Below are positions 6,604 to 14,910 of a stretch of 64,000 nt of DNA, piece by piece. The translations under genes and the position numbers were made by a program. Under the pieces are notes generated by a model. The model was not told where the DNA came from. It searched no databases and saw only the letters and a list, made by a program, of their open reading frames with translations. Source of the stretch: Blautia luti (GTDB lineage: Bacteria; Bacillota; Clostridia; Lachnospirales; Lachnospiraceae). Location: positions 3,676,501 through 3,740,500 of the forward strand of contig NZ_AP028156.1 of NCBI RefSeq assembly GCF_033096465.1, in the 5' to 3' direction. Within the stretch, counting starts at the first letter, position 1; every line of letters begins with the position of its first letter.

Positions 6604-8958
6604 CTATTTTTTCAAAATTCTCATTGCGTTCAAAACAGCAATTATGGTAACGCCTACATCACCAAATACAGCTTCCCACATTCCCGCAATACCAAGAGCG
6701 CCAAGAATCAGGAACACACTCTTAATCCCAAGAGCAATCACTATATTCTGCATGACAATCTGTTTTGTCGCTTTTGCTACTTCAATCGCGTCCACCAGCT
6801 TAGACGGTTCATCTGTCATCAGAACTACATCTGCTGCTTCAATGGCCGCATCCGAACCAAGCCCACCCATTGCAATACCAACATCTGCACGGGCAAGGAC
6901 AGGAGCGTCATTGATACCATCACCAACAAAAGCCAATTTGCTTCCCGGTCTCTTTTTACCATCTAAAAGCTCAACCTTTTCCACTTTTTGGTCAGGAAGC
7001 AGCTGTGCATAATATTCATCCAACTGCAATTCTTCTGCAACAGACTTCCCAATTTTTTCATCATCACCGGTAAGCATGACTGTTTTTTCCACGCCGATAT
7101 GTTTCAGGTCAGAAATTGCTTTTTTACTGTCCGGCTTCACTTCATCTGTTATCAAAATACATCCTGCATATTGACCATCTACAGCCAAATAAACTTTTGT
7201 ACCTGCTTTTTCACAGGTTGTGTACTCTATACATTCTGTATCCATAAGTTTCGTATTGCCAGCAAAAACTTTCTTTTCCCCTGCCATTACACTGATTCCA
7301 TATCCTGAAATTTCCTTATAATCAGAAATCACTGACTGATCCATTTCTTTTCCATAAGCAGCAAGAATGGATTTTGCAATAGGATGGTTAGAAAAACTCT
7401 CTGCCTCTGCCGCATACTCCAGAACCTGTTCTTTTGAAAATCCATTTGCAGACAAAATATCCGTCACATTGAAAACACCTTTTGTAAGTGTTCCGGTTTT
7501 ATCGAACACAATAACGCTGACATTATTAAGCGCCTCTAAATAATTACTTCCTTTTACAAGAACACCTCGTTTAGATGCCGCACCAATACCTCCGAAGAAA
7601 GTCAACGGGATTGAAATGACCAATGCACATGGGCAAGATACCACAAGGAAAACAAATCCTCTGCGAATCCACTCTGTCCAACCTCCACCAAGAAGGATCG
7701 GTGGCAGAATTGCCAGAATAGCTGCTAAGATTACAACAACAGGAGTGTAATAACGTGCAAATGTAGTAATAAAATTTTCTGTTGGTGCTTTTCGGCTTGA
7801 CGCATTTTCCACAAGATCAATAATCTTTGAAACAGTAGATTCACCAAATACTTTCGTTGTCTTAATCGTTAAAACACCCGTCTGATTCATACAACCGGAA
7901 AGTGCTTCGTCTCCTTTATGAACGCTTCTCGGAACCGATTCTCCAGTTAAAGCCCTCGTATCCAGCATAGAATCTCCATCCAATACCACACCGTCTAATG
8001 GGATTTTTTCACCAGGCTTTACAATAATAATCTCACCAATGGCAACACTTTCAGGAGATATGGTAATCAATTTCCCATTTCTTCTTACTGTAGCAGAATC
8101 TGGACGTATATCCATTAAGTCTGATATAGATTTTCTGGAACGCTTAACAGCCAATGACTGAAAAAATTCACCTACCTGATAGAATAACATAACAGCAACT
8201 GCTTCTGGATATTCACCAATGACAAAAGCCCCAATCGTAGAAACACTCATCAAAAAATGTTCATCAAATACACGCCCCTTTGAAATGTTCCTCACAGCCT
8301 GCCATACAACATCTCCACCAAGAATAACATAAGAAACAATGAGAAAAGTTAACTCGATAGGCAGTGGCACTTTCGCAAAAACAGTCAATGCCATACCAAT
8401 AGCATAGATTGCTGCACCAATCGCTAAACGAACTGTCAACTTCTTATCCTCATTGTTATAGGATTCATTGGCCTCCTGCTTTTTTTCCGGTATATAAGAT
8501 TCCTGTACAATTTCAGAAACTTCCACATCGGGCTCATGACTATGAACAATCGTTTCAATCTGACTGGCTATCGTATCTGCAGCTGTCTGAGCAACATTGA
8601 TTGTAAGCGTCTGCTTCATCAGATTTACCACTGAGGATTGCACTCCATCCAACTCTCCGACTTCTTTTTCAATTTTTGCAGAACAATTCGGACAATCCAA
8701 TCCTTTTAACGAATAACTCTTTGTAACATTCATAACGGTTTCTTCCTGAACTTCCACATCGGGCTCATGACTATGAACAATCGTTTCAATCTGACTGGCT
8801 ATCGTATCTGTGGCTGTCTGAGTAACATTGATTGTAAGCGTCTGCTTCATCAGATTTACCACTGAGGATTGCACTCCATCCAACTCTCCGATTTCTTTTT
8901 CAATTTTTGCGGAACAATTTGGACAGTCCAACCCTTTTAATAGAAATATGCGTTTCAT
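6604..8958 (-). CDS. Heavy-metal P1B-type ATPase (Zn/Cd/Pb class) with two HMA domains
   Basis: A 784-residue metal-exporting ATPase. Two HMA domains (about 1-75 and 78-150) each have GLDCPNC and are nearly identical. Then come the membrane region with the SCPCAL metal site, the phosphorylation loop DKTGTLTKG, the SNHPIA nucleotide-binding motif, MLTGDD and GDGINDAP. The C terminus has DVGVTIIAVLNAMR, whose Asp is typical of the Zn/Cd/Pb class (ZntA/CadA). It should pump divalent soft metals out of the cell. The start has GGAG nine bases upstream. It follows an ArsR/CadC-type regulator and probably reads through into the frd-like genes. Confidence 0.93.
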   Translation of the reverse strand: MKRIFLLKGLDCPNCSAKIEKEIGELDGVQSSVVNLMKQTLTINVTQTATDTIASQIETIVHSHEPDVEVQEETVMNVTKSYSLKGLDCPNCSAKIEKEVGELDGVQSSVVNLMKQTLTINVAQTAADTIASQIETIVHSHEPDVEVSEIVQESYIPEKKQEANESYNNEDKKLTVRLAIGAAIYAIGMALTVFAKVPLPIELTFLIVSYVILGGDVVWQAVRNISKGRVFDEHFLMSVSTIGAFVIGEYPEAVAVMLFYQVGEFFQSLAVKRSRKSISDLMDIRPDSATVRRNGKLITISPESVAIGEIIIVKPGEKIPLDGVVLDGDSMLDTRALTGESVPRSVHKGDEALSGCMNQTGVLTIKTTKVFGESTVSKIIDLVENASSRKAPTENFITTFARYYTPVVVILAAILAILPPILLGGGWTEWIRRGFVFLVVSCPCALVISIPLTFFGGIGAASKRGVLVKGSNYLEALNNVSVIVFDKTGTLTKGVFNVTDILSANGFSKEQVLEYAAEAESFSNHPIAKSILAAYGKEMDQSVISDYKEISGYGISVMAGEKKVFAGNTKLMDTECIEYTTCEKAGTKVYLAVDGQYAGCILITDEVKPDSKKAISDLKHIGVEKTVMLTGDDEKIGKSVAEELQLDEYYAQLLPDQKVEKVELLDGKKRPGSKLAFVGDGINDAPVLARADVGIAMGGLGSDAAIEAADVVLMTDEPSKLVDAIEVAKATKQIVMQNIVIALGIKSVFLILGALGIAGMWEAVFGDVGVTIIAVLNAMRILKK
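8520..8943 (-). repeat. Tandem 231-bp duplication encoding the two HMA domains
   Basis: The segments beginning at 8520 and 8751 are almost identical for about 190 bases, with a period of 231 bp (77 codons). They encode the two HMA domains of the P-type ATPase. High DNA identity, including synonymous positions, indicates recent duplication or ongoing gene conversion. Confidence 0.9.
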
Positions 8959-8978
8959 GATAATCTCCTTGTAATTTG

Positions 8979-9010
8979 TTTAATTGTTCAATTACTCAAC
9001 TATCATATTA
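8979..9010 (-). promoter_or_regulatory. Second ArsR/CadC-type operator, before the ATPase gene
   Basis: The sequence AATTACTCAACTAT with a preceding TTGTTCA matches the core of the larger operator upstream of arsR (9392-9427). It lies 20-50 bases before the ATPase start, so the ATPase may have its own metal-controlled promoter. Confidence 0.55.
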
Positions 9011-9017
9011 AAAAATA

Positions 9018-9377
9018 TTATTTCTGCCAAAGATGCTCAAATCCCTTGTCAATAATCTCTTTCACATGATCATCTGCCAGCGAGTAGTAAACTATCTGTG
9101 CTTCTTTACGGAATTTTACCAGATTCGCTAGGCGTAATGCCTTTAACTGATGCGAAATTGCAGATTTTGTTACCCCCAGTAGCACTGCAAGATCACATAC
9201 ACACATCTCACTCTGTTCTAGAGCGTGTAAGATTTGTACTCTAGTTCCATCTCCAAATAGCTTAAACAAAGAAGCCAACTGGATATAATCATCTTTTGGC
9301 TGCATCTTGGATTTCACATTATTCACAATATCCTCATGAATTACATCGCAATTACAAATATAAGGCGTTTTTGACAT
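9018..9377 (-). CDS. ArsR/SmtB-family metal-sensing repressor (CadC-like)
   Basis: A 119-residue winged-helix repressor. N-terminal cysteines (ICNCDVIHE) and the helix motif EMCVCDLAVLLG match the CadC-type Cd/Pb/Zn thiolate site; TKSAISHQLKALR is the recognition helix. Metal binding should release DNA and allow transcription of the ATPase operon. The start has GGAGG nine bases upstream. A palindromic operator sits directly upstream and a partial one sits before the ATPase. Confidence 0.92.
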   Translation of the reverse strand: MSKTPYICNCDVIHEDIVNNVKSKMQPKDDYIQLASLFKLFGDGTRVQILHALEQSEMCVCDLAVLLGVTKSAISHQLKALRLANLVKFRKEAQIVYYSLADDHVKEIIDKGFEHLWQK

Positions 9378-9391
9378 ATATTCACCTCCAA

Positions 9392-9427
9392 ATAATAATA
9401 GTTGAACAATTACTCAACTATTATTAT
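9392..9427 (-). promoter_or_regulatory. ArsR/CadC-type palindromic operator upstream of arsR
   Basis: An inverted repeat with arms ATAATAATAGTTGA (9392-9405) and TCAACTATTATTAT (9414-9427) has an 8-base centre. Its position directly before the repressor gene and its TTGA/TCAA cores fit ArsR-family operators. Confidence 0.75.
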
Positions 9428-9559
9428 ACTTATTTTTAAATTTATGTCAATAAGCTGATGTTAGTTCCCCATAAATTTTACAATTAAAACCAGCTCTTTA
9501 TTCTTTTCTTAATCTTTTTCCCAGTATACCGTTTTGGCTTTCTTGTCACACTTCCTGTA

Positions 9560-9866
9560 ATCGAGTAGACTTACACCTCACAATGTAAGCCCCTCACAGA
9601 ACCGTACGTGCGGCTTTCCCGCATACGGCTCTTCATAATAATATTTACATTCTCAAAACAAGCTGACATAAATCTTTGGCATTGCCAATGGATAATATTT
9701 CAGCATTTCAATGAATCCTTCTCTTGTATAACTCTTTCTGTCACTTCGTCTATTCAGCACCTTAAACAGAAGTTCTCTCACTTGTTGTTTGTAGTTTGAA
9801 ATCATTCTGCCATTAAAACTTATGCCATAGTACCTATAATGACCTATTAGTTTCAGATTTAGCATC
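9560..9866 (-). mobile_element. 3' remnant of a group II intron
   Basis: Minus-strand 9599-9631 folds as the conserved domain V hairpin (GAGCCGTATGCGG, GAAA, then CCGCACGTACGGTTC). It is followed by GTGAGGGG and a domain VI-like stem (CTTACA and TGTAAG), and the intron end CTACTCGAT near 9560. Upstream is the C-terminal part of the intron reverse transcriptase. Domains I-III and most of the enzyme are missing, so the element cannot splice or move by itself. Confidence 0.85.
9653..9866 (-). pseudogene. Group II intron maturase/reverse transcriptase, C-terminal fragment
   Basis: About 70 residues match the C-terminal tail of intron-encoded proteins: LIGHYRYYGIS, LLFKVLNRRSDRKSYT, GFIEMLKYYPLAMPKIY. 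The reverse transcriptase and maturase domains are gone. The 5' break at about 9866 abuts an acetyltransferase fragment. Confidence 0.85.
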
Positions 9867-10100
9867 CTCTATATAAATACCACCCTGATCCTGAAACTTA
9901 CATCCTGCATTAATAAAAACATTTTTACCTATATGGATATTTCGTCCGCAGTCTGTATAAAACGGAGGAAACATTCCAAAACTTTCATCTATTTTTTGTC
10001 CGGTAAGTTCCGACATAAGCTGTATAATTTCTTCTTTTGTATGATATTTGTTATTCAGCTCCATCGTTATCTTTAATGCCCTTTGAGACAGCTCATGCAT
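9867..10100 (-). pseudogene. Sugar O-acetyltransferase-like gene, N-terminal fragment
   Basis: About 77 residues resemble the start and first left-handed beta-helix turns of maltose/galactoside acetyltransferases (FGMFPPFYTDCGRNIHIGKN, VFINAGCKFQDQGG). The catalytic part is missing because the frame runs into the group II intron tail at 9866. It also abuts and slightly overlaps a truncated sigma-like gene. It is probably not functional. Confidence 0.75.
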
Positions 10101-10431
10101 GTTCTGACAGCTTTGCGATATTCTGATGCAGTTCTGCTGATTCAGCCTGCAGAATTACCAGATCTTCTACGCTCCGCTGTCCCTCATCCGGTAAGTCCTG
10201 CACTCCAATTCCATCTGTATTCTCACTGAAAACACAATCCAACAGCTCCGTCCACTTTGTTTTTCTTGTCATGGTTTCCGGATCTTCCGGCTGCCACTTT
10301 TTACTTCTGTAAACTTCATTACGGTAAGCGGAAAGCATTGCCTTGGCTACCTCTTTGGTTATTTCATAAAATTTCCCATCAACTTTTGCATAAAATTTGT
10401 CATTGAATTTATATGGATGCTCTACATACAT
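10093..10431 (-). pseudogene. Sigma-70-like/accessory-element protein, 3' truncated
   Basis: A 112-residue reading frame begins with a well-spaced AGGAGG and a start at 10431. Its N terminus (VDGKFYEITKEVAKAML and a basic YRSKKW) resembles small sigma-factor-like proteins common in Lachnospiraceae mobile elements. Those normally continue into a helix-turn-helix that is absent here; instead the frame ends in the junction with the acetyltransferase fragment. The family assignment is from memory and moderate. Confidence 0.5.
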
Positions 10432-10440
10432 CGTCCGTTC

Positions 10441-10481
10441 CTCCTGAATTTGAAATCTGTTTCGTGTTCCAAATTCAGGAG
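10441..10481 (-). promoter_or_regulatory. Inverted repeat enclosing the ribosome site of the sigma-like gene
   Basis: A perfect 12-bp inverted repeat (CTCCTGAATTTG at 10441-10452 and its complement at 10470-10481) has a 17-base loop. On the minus-strand transcript the downstream arm contains AGGAG of the ribosome site, so hairpin formation would hide the start region. Confidence 0.55.
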
Positions 10482-10592
10482 CGGAGGGGACCGGCTCCTT
10501 CTGATGCCTCTGATCATGCGTACTGATTTCCTTTCAGGCCACCAGATCAGTCAGACCTGTGGCTTATTGGCCGGAAATCAAAATTTCAGGGC

Positions 10593-10616
10593 AACAAAAA
10601 AAGCCCCTCCGGGGTG
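10593..10616 (-). terminator. Rho-independent terminator
   Basis: On the minus strand CACCCCGGAGGGGC forms a short strong stem followed by seven T residues. It would stop transcription arriving from the ribbon-helix-helix gene. Confidence 0.65.
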
Positions 10617-10826
10617 CTAACCCGAAAGAGCTTTTCTAATAATCATATGAAGTTTTCCTGCTGTTCTTTTATTTCCAGCATAATCAGTATAACAGTTCAA
10701 AGTATCAGGGGTATCTCAAATACCTGCCGTAAAGTATCACTGATTCCTCTAAAAGTATCATCATTTGATACTTTTTAAATTGGCATAAAAATACACCGGA
10801 ACTCACCAGCCCGATGTATGATCTTC

Positions 10827-10991
10827 CTATTTATTTAATGTGCCATGATTTTTCTCATGTTGAGCAATTGCCTGACGAATCAGATACAGCACTTCTCCAT
10901 TGATAGAACGCCCCTCAAATTCAGCAAGACTTTTCAGTTTTCCGTGCGTCTCAGAATCAATCCGAAGACCAAGATGTTTATCTTTTTCCAT
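10827..10991 (-). CDS. Ribbon-helix-helix (Arc-type) DNA-binding protein
   Basis: A 54-residue protein. The N-terminal strand HLGLRIDSETHGKL and the helices LAEFEGRSINGEVLYLIRQA match the ribbon-helix-helix fold of Arc-like regulators and antitoxins. AGAGGA lies about six bases before the ATG. Upstream is an array of AAGTAC repeats at roughly helical spacing, which is probably its operator. No toxin partner is visible next to it, because the flanking genes are truncated. Confidence 0.78.
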   Translation of the reverse strand: MEKDKHLGLRIDSETHGKLKSLAEFEGRSINGEVLYLIRQAIAQHEKNHGTLNK

Positions 10992-11012
10992 ATGGCTTCC
11001 TCTCCATTTGAT

Positions 11013-11094
11013 AAGTACAAAATAAGTTCATAATACAAGTACATTTTAAGTACAAAACATGGTAAAATGGTTTAAATGAACTTGTTTTAAGTAC
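11013..11094. repeat. AAGTAC repeat array, probable RHH operator
   Basis: AAGTAC occurs at 11013, 11037, 11048 and 11089, AAGTTC at 11024, and the inverted form GAACTT at 11078. The first four sites are 11-13 bases apart, so they lie on one face of the helix. The array lies between the RHH gene (minus) and a truncated gene start (plus). Confidence 0.65.
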
Positions 11095-11128
11095 TCTATA
11101 TTTTATATTAGGGGAGAGCATCAAAAAT

Positions 11129-11224
11129 ATGAAGAAAGAAAAGCGATATTATCAAATCCGAATGGATTATTTCTGGCTTTCCATTCTGGCAGTCATAATA
11201 CTGCATGATGTTTCATCGTTTTAA
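11129..11224 (+). pseudogene. N-terminal remnant of an unidentified gene
   Basis: A GGGGAGAG ribosome site and an ATG lead into 31 residues (MKKEKRYYQIRMDYFWLSIL, then a hydrophobic stretch). The frame ends where it meets the cut 3' end of the HD-domain gene on the other strand. It looks like the start of a membrane-associated protein deleted at the junction. I do not recognise the family. Confidence 0.35.
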
Positions 11225-12103
11225 ATTCTTCATCGGTTAATTTTTCTGGTTTTTCCAGAATCTCATTCCCGATTGCGACCTTTCCTATGTCATGTAAAGC
11301 TCCGGCAATATACATTTTCTGACAGATATCCTCATCAAATCCCATGAACCTTGATATTTTTTCCGCACCTTCCGCAACACCCATTGAGTGGTTACTTGTA
11401 AAGGGTGATTTATAGTCCACAATATGGGCAAAAAGATCTGCAATAGCTTTAATCTGTGCAAAATTAAGTTCCAGCTTTATTCTGGGTACTTTCCTCCACA
11501 ACATCGTATCCAGGGTTTCATTATCAATCATATGAATTTTTTCATCTGAAAAAGCATTAAAAAAAACTTCCACGCAGAAGGAATCAAACAATTTATCTTT
11601 TGACTTTATTACAAATTCTTCTGTTCTTTTCCACTCATCCAAATCTGATTTCATAGATCGGCAAAATATATCTATCGTATCACACATATGGATAATCCTT
11701 GCAAAAAACGGTACTTCATTCCATTGTTTTCCAAAAGGTTCACTTCCATCAGCTTTTTCATGGGGGGTACAGTATGACATTAGATACATCATTATGAAAC
11801 GGTATATTTTTCAGAATTTTTTCTCCTATGGTACAATGCCTTCCCAGCTTCGTCACCCCGTTACGTAAAGCGTCATTTTGAAGCTCTTCCTGAATATATT
11901 GTGCCACTGCATTGTCGTGCAGCAATGCACACTCTGCCAGATCCTGCAGGCTTTGACCCTGTATACCCATTTTTTTCAGCAGTACAAACCGCCATATATG
12001 CCACACGTTTAGAATGATTGTTTGTTACTTTAATCAGCTCTGCCTCTACACAGTCCAATGCATATGAGCAGGCTGCTAATAACCCCAGCACATCAAATTT
12101 CAT
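11193..12103 (-). pseudogene. HD/HD-GYP-domain phosphohydrolase, two frameshifts and 3' truncation
   Basis: Three overlapping frames give one protein with two HD-type domains: NNHSKRVAYMA, ALLHDNAV, HEKADGSEPFG, then SNHSMGVAEGAEK, AGALHDIGKVAIG. The frames rejoin if one base is removed from an A7 run near 11971-11977 and one from a C6 run near 11762-11767 (both minus strand). The 3' end stops after MKHHA at about 11200, where other DNA begins. Intact relatives are HD-GYP or tandem HD proteins, often cyclic-di-GMP phosphodiesterases. The truncation means loss of function even if the frameshifts were sequencing errors. Confidence 0.75.
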
Positions 12104-12135
12104 TTTTGATCTTGTCTCCTCCTTTGTTCTGTTTT

Positions 12136-12176
12136 CTGAGAAATCTGGAATATGCTTACCATGACAGATTTCTCAG
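12136..12176. terminator. Perfect 12-bp hairpin between the HD pseudogene and the ASKHA gene
   Basis: CTGAGAAATCTG (12136-12147) and its complement (12165-12176) flank a 17-base loop. There is no T run on either side, so termination is only a possibility. Confidence 0.4.
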
Positions 12177-12183
12177 CCTCGGA

Positions 12184-13725
12184 TCAATAAAAGCATATGT
12201 TTTGTCTTTTCTTTAATTTTTCCATGACCGTTGGATATTTTTTATAATCTGTGTGAGGTAAGGCCTGGGCAGCTACCATCTGTTCCAGAAAATCATCCAC
12301 TTCCGCAAATTGTATATAAGTCATTTCTTCCAGTATCTGATCAATATCTGCAAGAAGTTCTTTGTTCAGCAAAAGCTTTTGTGCTCCTTCCAGCGAAGAA
12401 TTTCCAGCATTGATCATCTTCTCCCGTTCCATGTCAGGATACATCCCAATGGTAATGGCTGATTCCACAGATACATATTTTCCAAAAGAGCCGGCTACAT
12501 AAAATCGATCTGCCTGATTCAGTTCAAGTCCAGATTCCCGGAGCATGATCTCAACCATTATATGTGCTGCGGCTTTGGTAAGAATAAACTCGTCGATATC
12601 TTTCTGATAAAAATACAGACCCGGAGCATATTCTATGCAAAGCTGACCTTCTCGTTTCTGAATAAGATTCGTTTTTTCAGGAGAAAACTTACCACGAATA
12701 TCTATCCAGCCTTCTAAAAAAAGTTCCGCAATCAGATCGACAATACCGGAACCGCAGATACCCTTAGGGCTAATTTTTCCTGAAGAGTTACCAATTACAT
12801 GAACATGGATTTTTCCACCTCTTATCCTCACGCTGTCCACTGCTCCGGCATCTGCCCTCATCCCGGTGTGTACTACACCGCCTTCCAATGCAGGCCCCGC
12901 CGCACCGGCGCCGCAAAGAAGAAAATCTTTATTTCCTATCACAAGTTCACCGTTGGTTCCAATGTCAAAGAAAACACTGATTCCATCCTTTTTATATAAT
13001 TCCGTTTCAATCATTCCACTGATGATGTCACCACCCAGATAATTAGACTTCGCCGGATAACAATATACATAACCATTCAGCGGAATGTCCAGATCTTTTG
13101 CCGGCTGGAATCCCGGACGGTCTGCATGAACAGCATGTGGCGTATAAAAGACACAGAAAGCATCTATTCCCAAAAGAAAGTGGATCATGGTGGTATTGCC
13201 TGCTACTACCATAGACAGACATTTTCGTGACACCGGATGCTTTACATCCAGCTTATCCATGCACTCTATAATAGACTCAACTGTAGCAAGCCGTATCTCT
13301 TCCAGTTTTTTCCTGTCATCTTTGCAGAAAAAAATACGTGATAAAATATCGGTTCCCCACTGAATCTGTTTATTAAAGCAGCTCTCTTCTCCCAATATCT
13401 CACCACTATTACAATCTAAAAGTCTCACCACTACCGTTGTACTTCCAAGATCCACAGCCAGCCCATAATGCTGTCTGGCTGTATCTCCGCTTTCTATATC
13501 AACCAGCTCCCATTTTTCTCCATTCCAGGAAAGCGAAACGGTTATTTTCCAACCTGCACGATCAAGTAATGGATATAGTTGTCTCAACATGCGAACCGGA
13601 ATATGAACCTCCTCTTTCACGCCCTCCGCGGATAAAGCTTCCAGAATGCGCTGCTGGTCTGAACGCTGATCCTCTTCGGTTGGAACAGAAAGATCAAGAT
13701 ATAATTTTCGGCTAAGACCTCTCAT
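12184..13725 (-). CDS. DUF4445 ASKHA-domain protein (RACo-like, without the ferredoxin domain)
   Basis: A 513-residue protein. An ASKHA/actin-like ATPase core is visible: YGLAVDLGSTTVVVRLLD (phosphate 1), VVAGNTTMIHFLLG, VFFDIGTNGELVIG, GAGAAGPALEGG and a C-terminal AGSFGKYV. This matches the C-terminal region of corrinoid-protein reductive activators. The usual N-terminal 2Fe-2S domain is absent, as in many clostridial DUF4445 proteins. I chose the ATG at 13725 because AGGGAG is nine bases upstream; the ATG at 13734 abuts it. A role in activating a corrinoid methyltransferase is plausible, but no such partner is in the window. Confidence 0.75.
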   Translation of the reverse strand: MRGLSRKLYLDLSVPTEEDQRSDQQRILEALSAEGVKEEVHIPVRMLRQLYPLLDRAGWKITVSLSWNGEKWELVDIESGDTARQHYGLAVDLGSTTVVVRLLDCNSGEILGEESCFNKQIQWGTDILSRIFFCKDDRKKLEEIRLATVESIIECMDKLDVKHPVSRKCLSMVVAGNTTMIHFLLGIDAFCVFYTPHAVHADRPGFQPAKDLDIPLNGYVYCYPAKSNYLGGDIISGMIETELYKKDGISVFFDIGTNGELVIGNKDFLLCGAGAAGPALEGGVVHTGMRADAGAVDSVRIRGGKIHVHVIGNSSGKISPKGICGSGIVDLIAELFLEGWIDIRGKFSPEKTNLIQKREGQLCIEYAPGLYFYQKDIDEFILTKAAAHIMVEIMLRESGLELNQADRFYVAGSFGKYVSVESAITIGMYPDMEREKMINAGNSSLEGAQKLLLNKELLADIDQILEEMTYIQFAEVDDFLEQMVAAQALPHTDYKKYPTVMEKLKKRQNICFY

Positions 13726-13826
13726 AGTATTCATCTCCCTACAATTTGTGCATTTTTTATTCTGTAAAAAAAGAAGGTCATCCGTTATATCACATACTTG
13801 ACATCCTTCCTTTTCATTGTTATTTA

Positions 13827-14378
13827 TTATACTTCTGAGAACTGATCTTTTCCTACGGAACATAACGGACATTCAAAATCTTCCGGAACATCTTCCCATT
13901 TTGTTCCCGGTGCGATACCACCTTCTGGATATCCTTCCTCTTCATCATACTCCCATCCGCAAACATCACATGTCTGTTATTTCACCAATAAACATCGTAT
14001 GGGAACCCAAATCTTCTGTTTTATTAACACTTACAGAAATATACGCATTTGTTCCTTCTGTGATATAGTAAATTCCATTTTCGCCCCTTGCACATTTTTC
14101 AAATGTTTCAAACTTATTCATATCCCGCCCGGATTGAAAACCAAAATGTTTAAATAATTCAAACTGGGCACTCTGGCTTAATACTGACACTGTGAATTTT
14201 CCGGTTCTTTGGATCATTTCATGTGTATAATTTGCTTTATTTACACAGATACTTAATTGATTAGGTTCTGATGCCGCCTGGATTGCAGTGTTAATGATAC
14301 AGCCATTATCCTCTTGGGCTTCTCTGCAGTCAGTACAAATAATCCGTAACTCAGCTTATACATCGCTTTTTTATCCAT
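13827..14378 (-). pseudogene. Flavin reductase-rubredoxin (Hrb-type) gene, frameshifted and internally deleted
   Basis: The start (ATG 14378) overlaps the perR end. Frame one reads MDKKAMYKLSYGLFVLTA; a missing base near 14325 shifts it into REAQEDNGCIINTAIQ and then the rest of a flavin-reductase domain (MIQRTGKFTVSVLSQSAQF, HTMFIGEITDM). The frame then stops, and a second shift leads into rubredoxin (CDVCGWEY, GTKWEDVPEDFECPLC). The linker and rubredoxin N terminus are missing. Intact Hrb proteins deliver electrons from NADH to oxygen- or NO-reducing flavoproteins. This copy is inactive. Confidence 0.85.
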
Positions 14379-14778
14379 TCTGCTCCTCCTTCATCTTCTC
14401 CCTGCATCTCGGACAAATGCCTTTAAAGGAAATATCATATTCCAAAAAATCAATTCCATGCGTATCATGAATTCTTTTCATTAAATCCGGTATTTCCTCC
14501 ATATCTACATCCGATACCTCACCACATTTTATACATCTCACATGATAATGATTTTTCAATGTGATATCGAACCGATTTGCTCCATCTGGCACTTCAACCT
14601 TTCTCAGAGCACCTTCTTCTGACAGTATATCAAGATTTCTATATACTGTTCCTTTTCCAATGGTAGGATATTCTTTTTTTAGAAATTCATATACTTCATT
14701 TGCTGTAACATGCCTTTTCATTTCATATACAGCATTTTTCACAAGATCTTTCTGAATTGTATTTCTTCTGTTAGTCAT
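14371..14778 (-). CDS. perR: Fur-family peroxide regulator, PerR-like
   Basis: A 135-residue Fur-family repressor. The N-terminal winged helix includes HVTANEVYEFLKKEYPTIG and GTVYRNLDILSEEGALRKV. The dimerisation domain has the regulatory site NRFDITLKNHYHVRC and two CxxC pairs (CIKC, CPRC) for structural zinc. Adjacency to YaaA, rubredoxin and thioredoxin genes favours PerR over Fur or Zur. A 7-1-7 palindrome lies upstream. The coding end overlaps the start of the flavin reductase pseudogene by eight bases, so the two were once translationally coupled. Confidence 0.85.
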   Translation of the reverse strand: MTNRRNTIQKDLVKNAVYEMKRHVTANEVYEFLKKEYPTIGKGTVYRNLDILSEEGALRKVEVPDGANRFDITLKNHYHVRCIKCGEVSDVDMEEIPDLMKRIHDTHGIDFLEYDISFKGICPRCREKMKEEQNG

Positions 14779-14849
14779 TTGCCCTCCTTATTGGGATTTA
14801 TTCTTAATTAGAAGTATATATCAGAAGTTTTAAAATTTCAATATAAAAT

Positions 14850-14864
14850 TAGTAATAATTACTA
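14850..14864. promoter_or_regulatory. Per/Fur-type 7-1-7 box upstream of perR
   Basis: TAGTAATAATTACTA is a perfect 7-1-7 inverted repeat, close to the known PerR consensus TTATAATnATTATAA. It lies 72-86 bases before the perR start, which suggests autoregulation. Confidence 0.7.
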
Positions 14865-14910
14865 TTATTGAAATAATAGCACTTTGTAAATGTCCCTTTT
14901 TCGCACAATC

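Noticed and set aside
10417..10620. Plus-strand open frame over the sigma-like promoter region
   Set aside because: Composition is unlike coding DNA, and it overlaps the inverted repeat and the terminator; it is a shadow of the minus-strand features.
12184..13872. Longer start for the DUF4445 protein with an extra CxxC-like N terminus
   Set aside because: The extra 49 codons lack a ribosome site and match no family domain; the ATG at 13725 is well spaced from AGGGAG.
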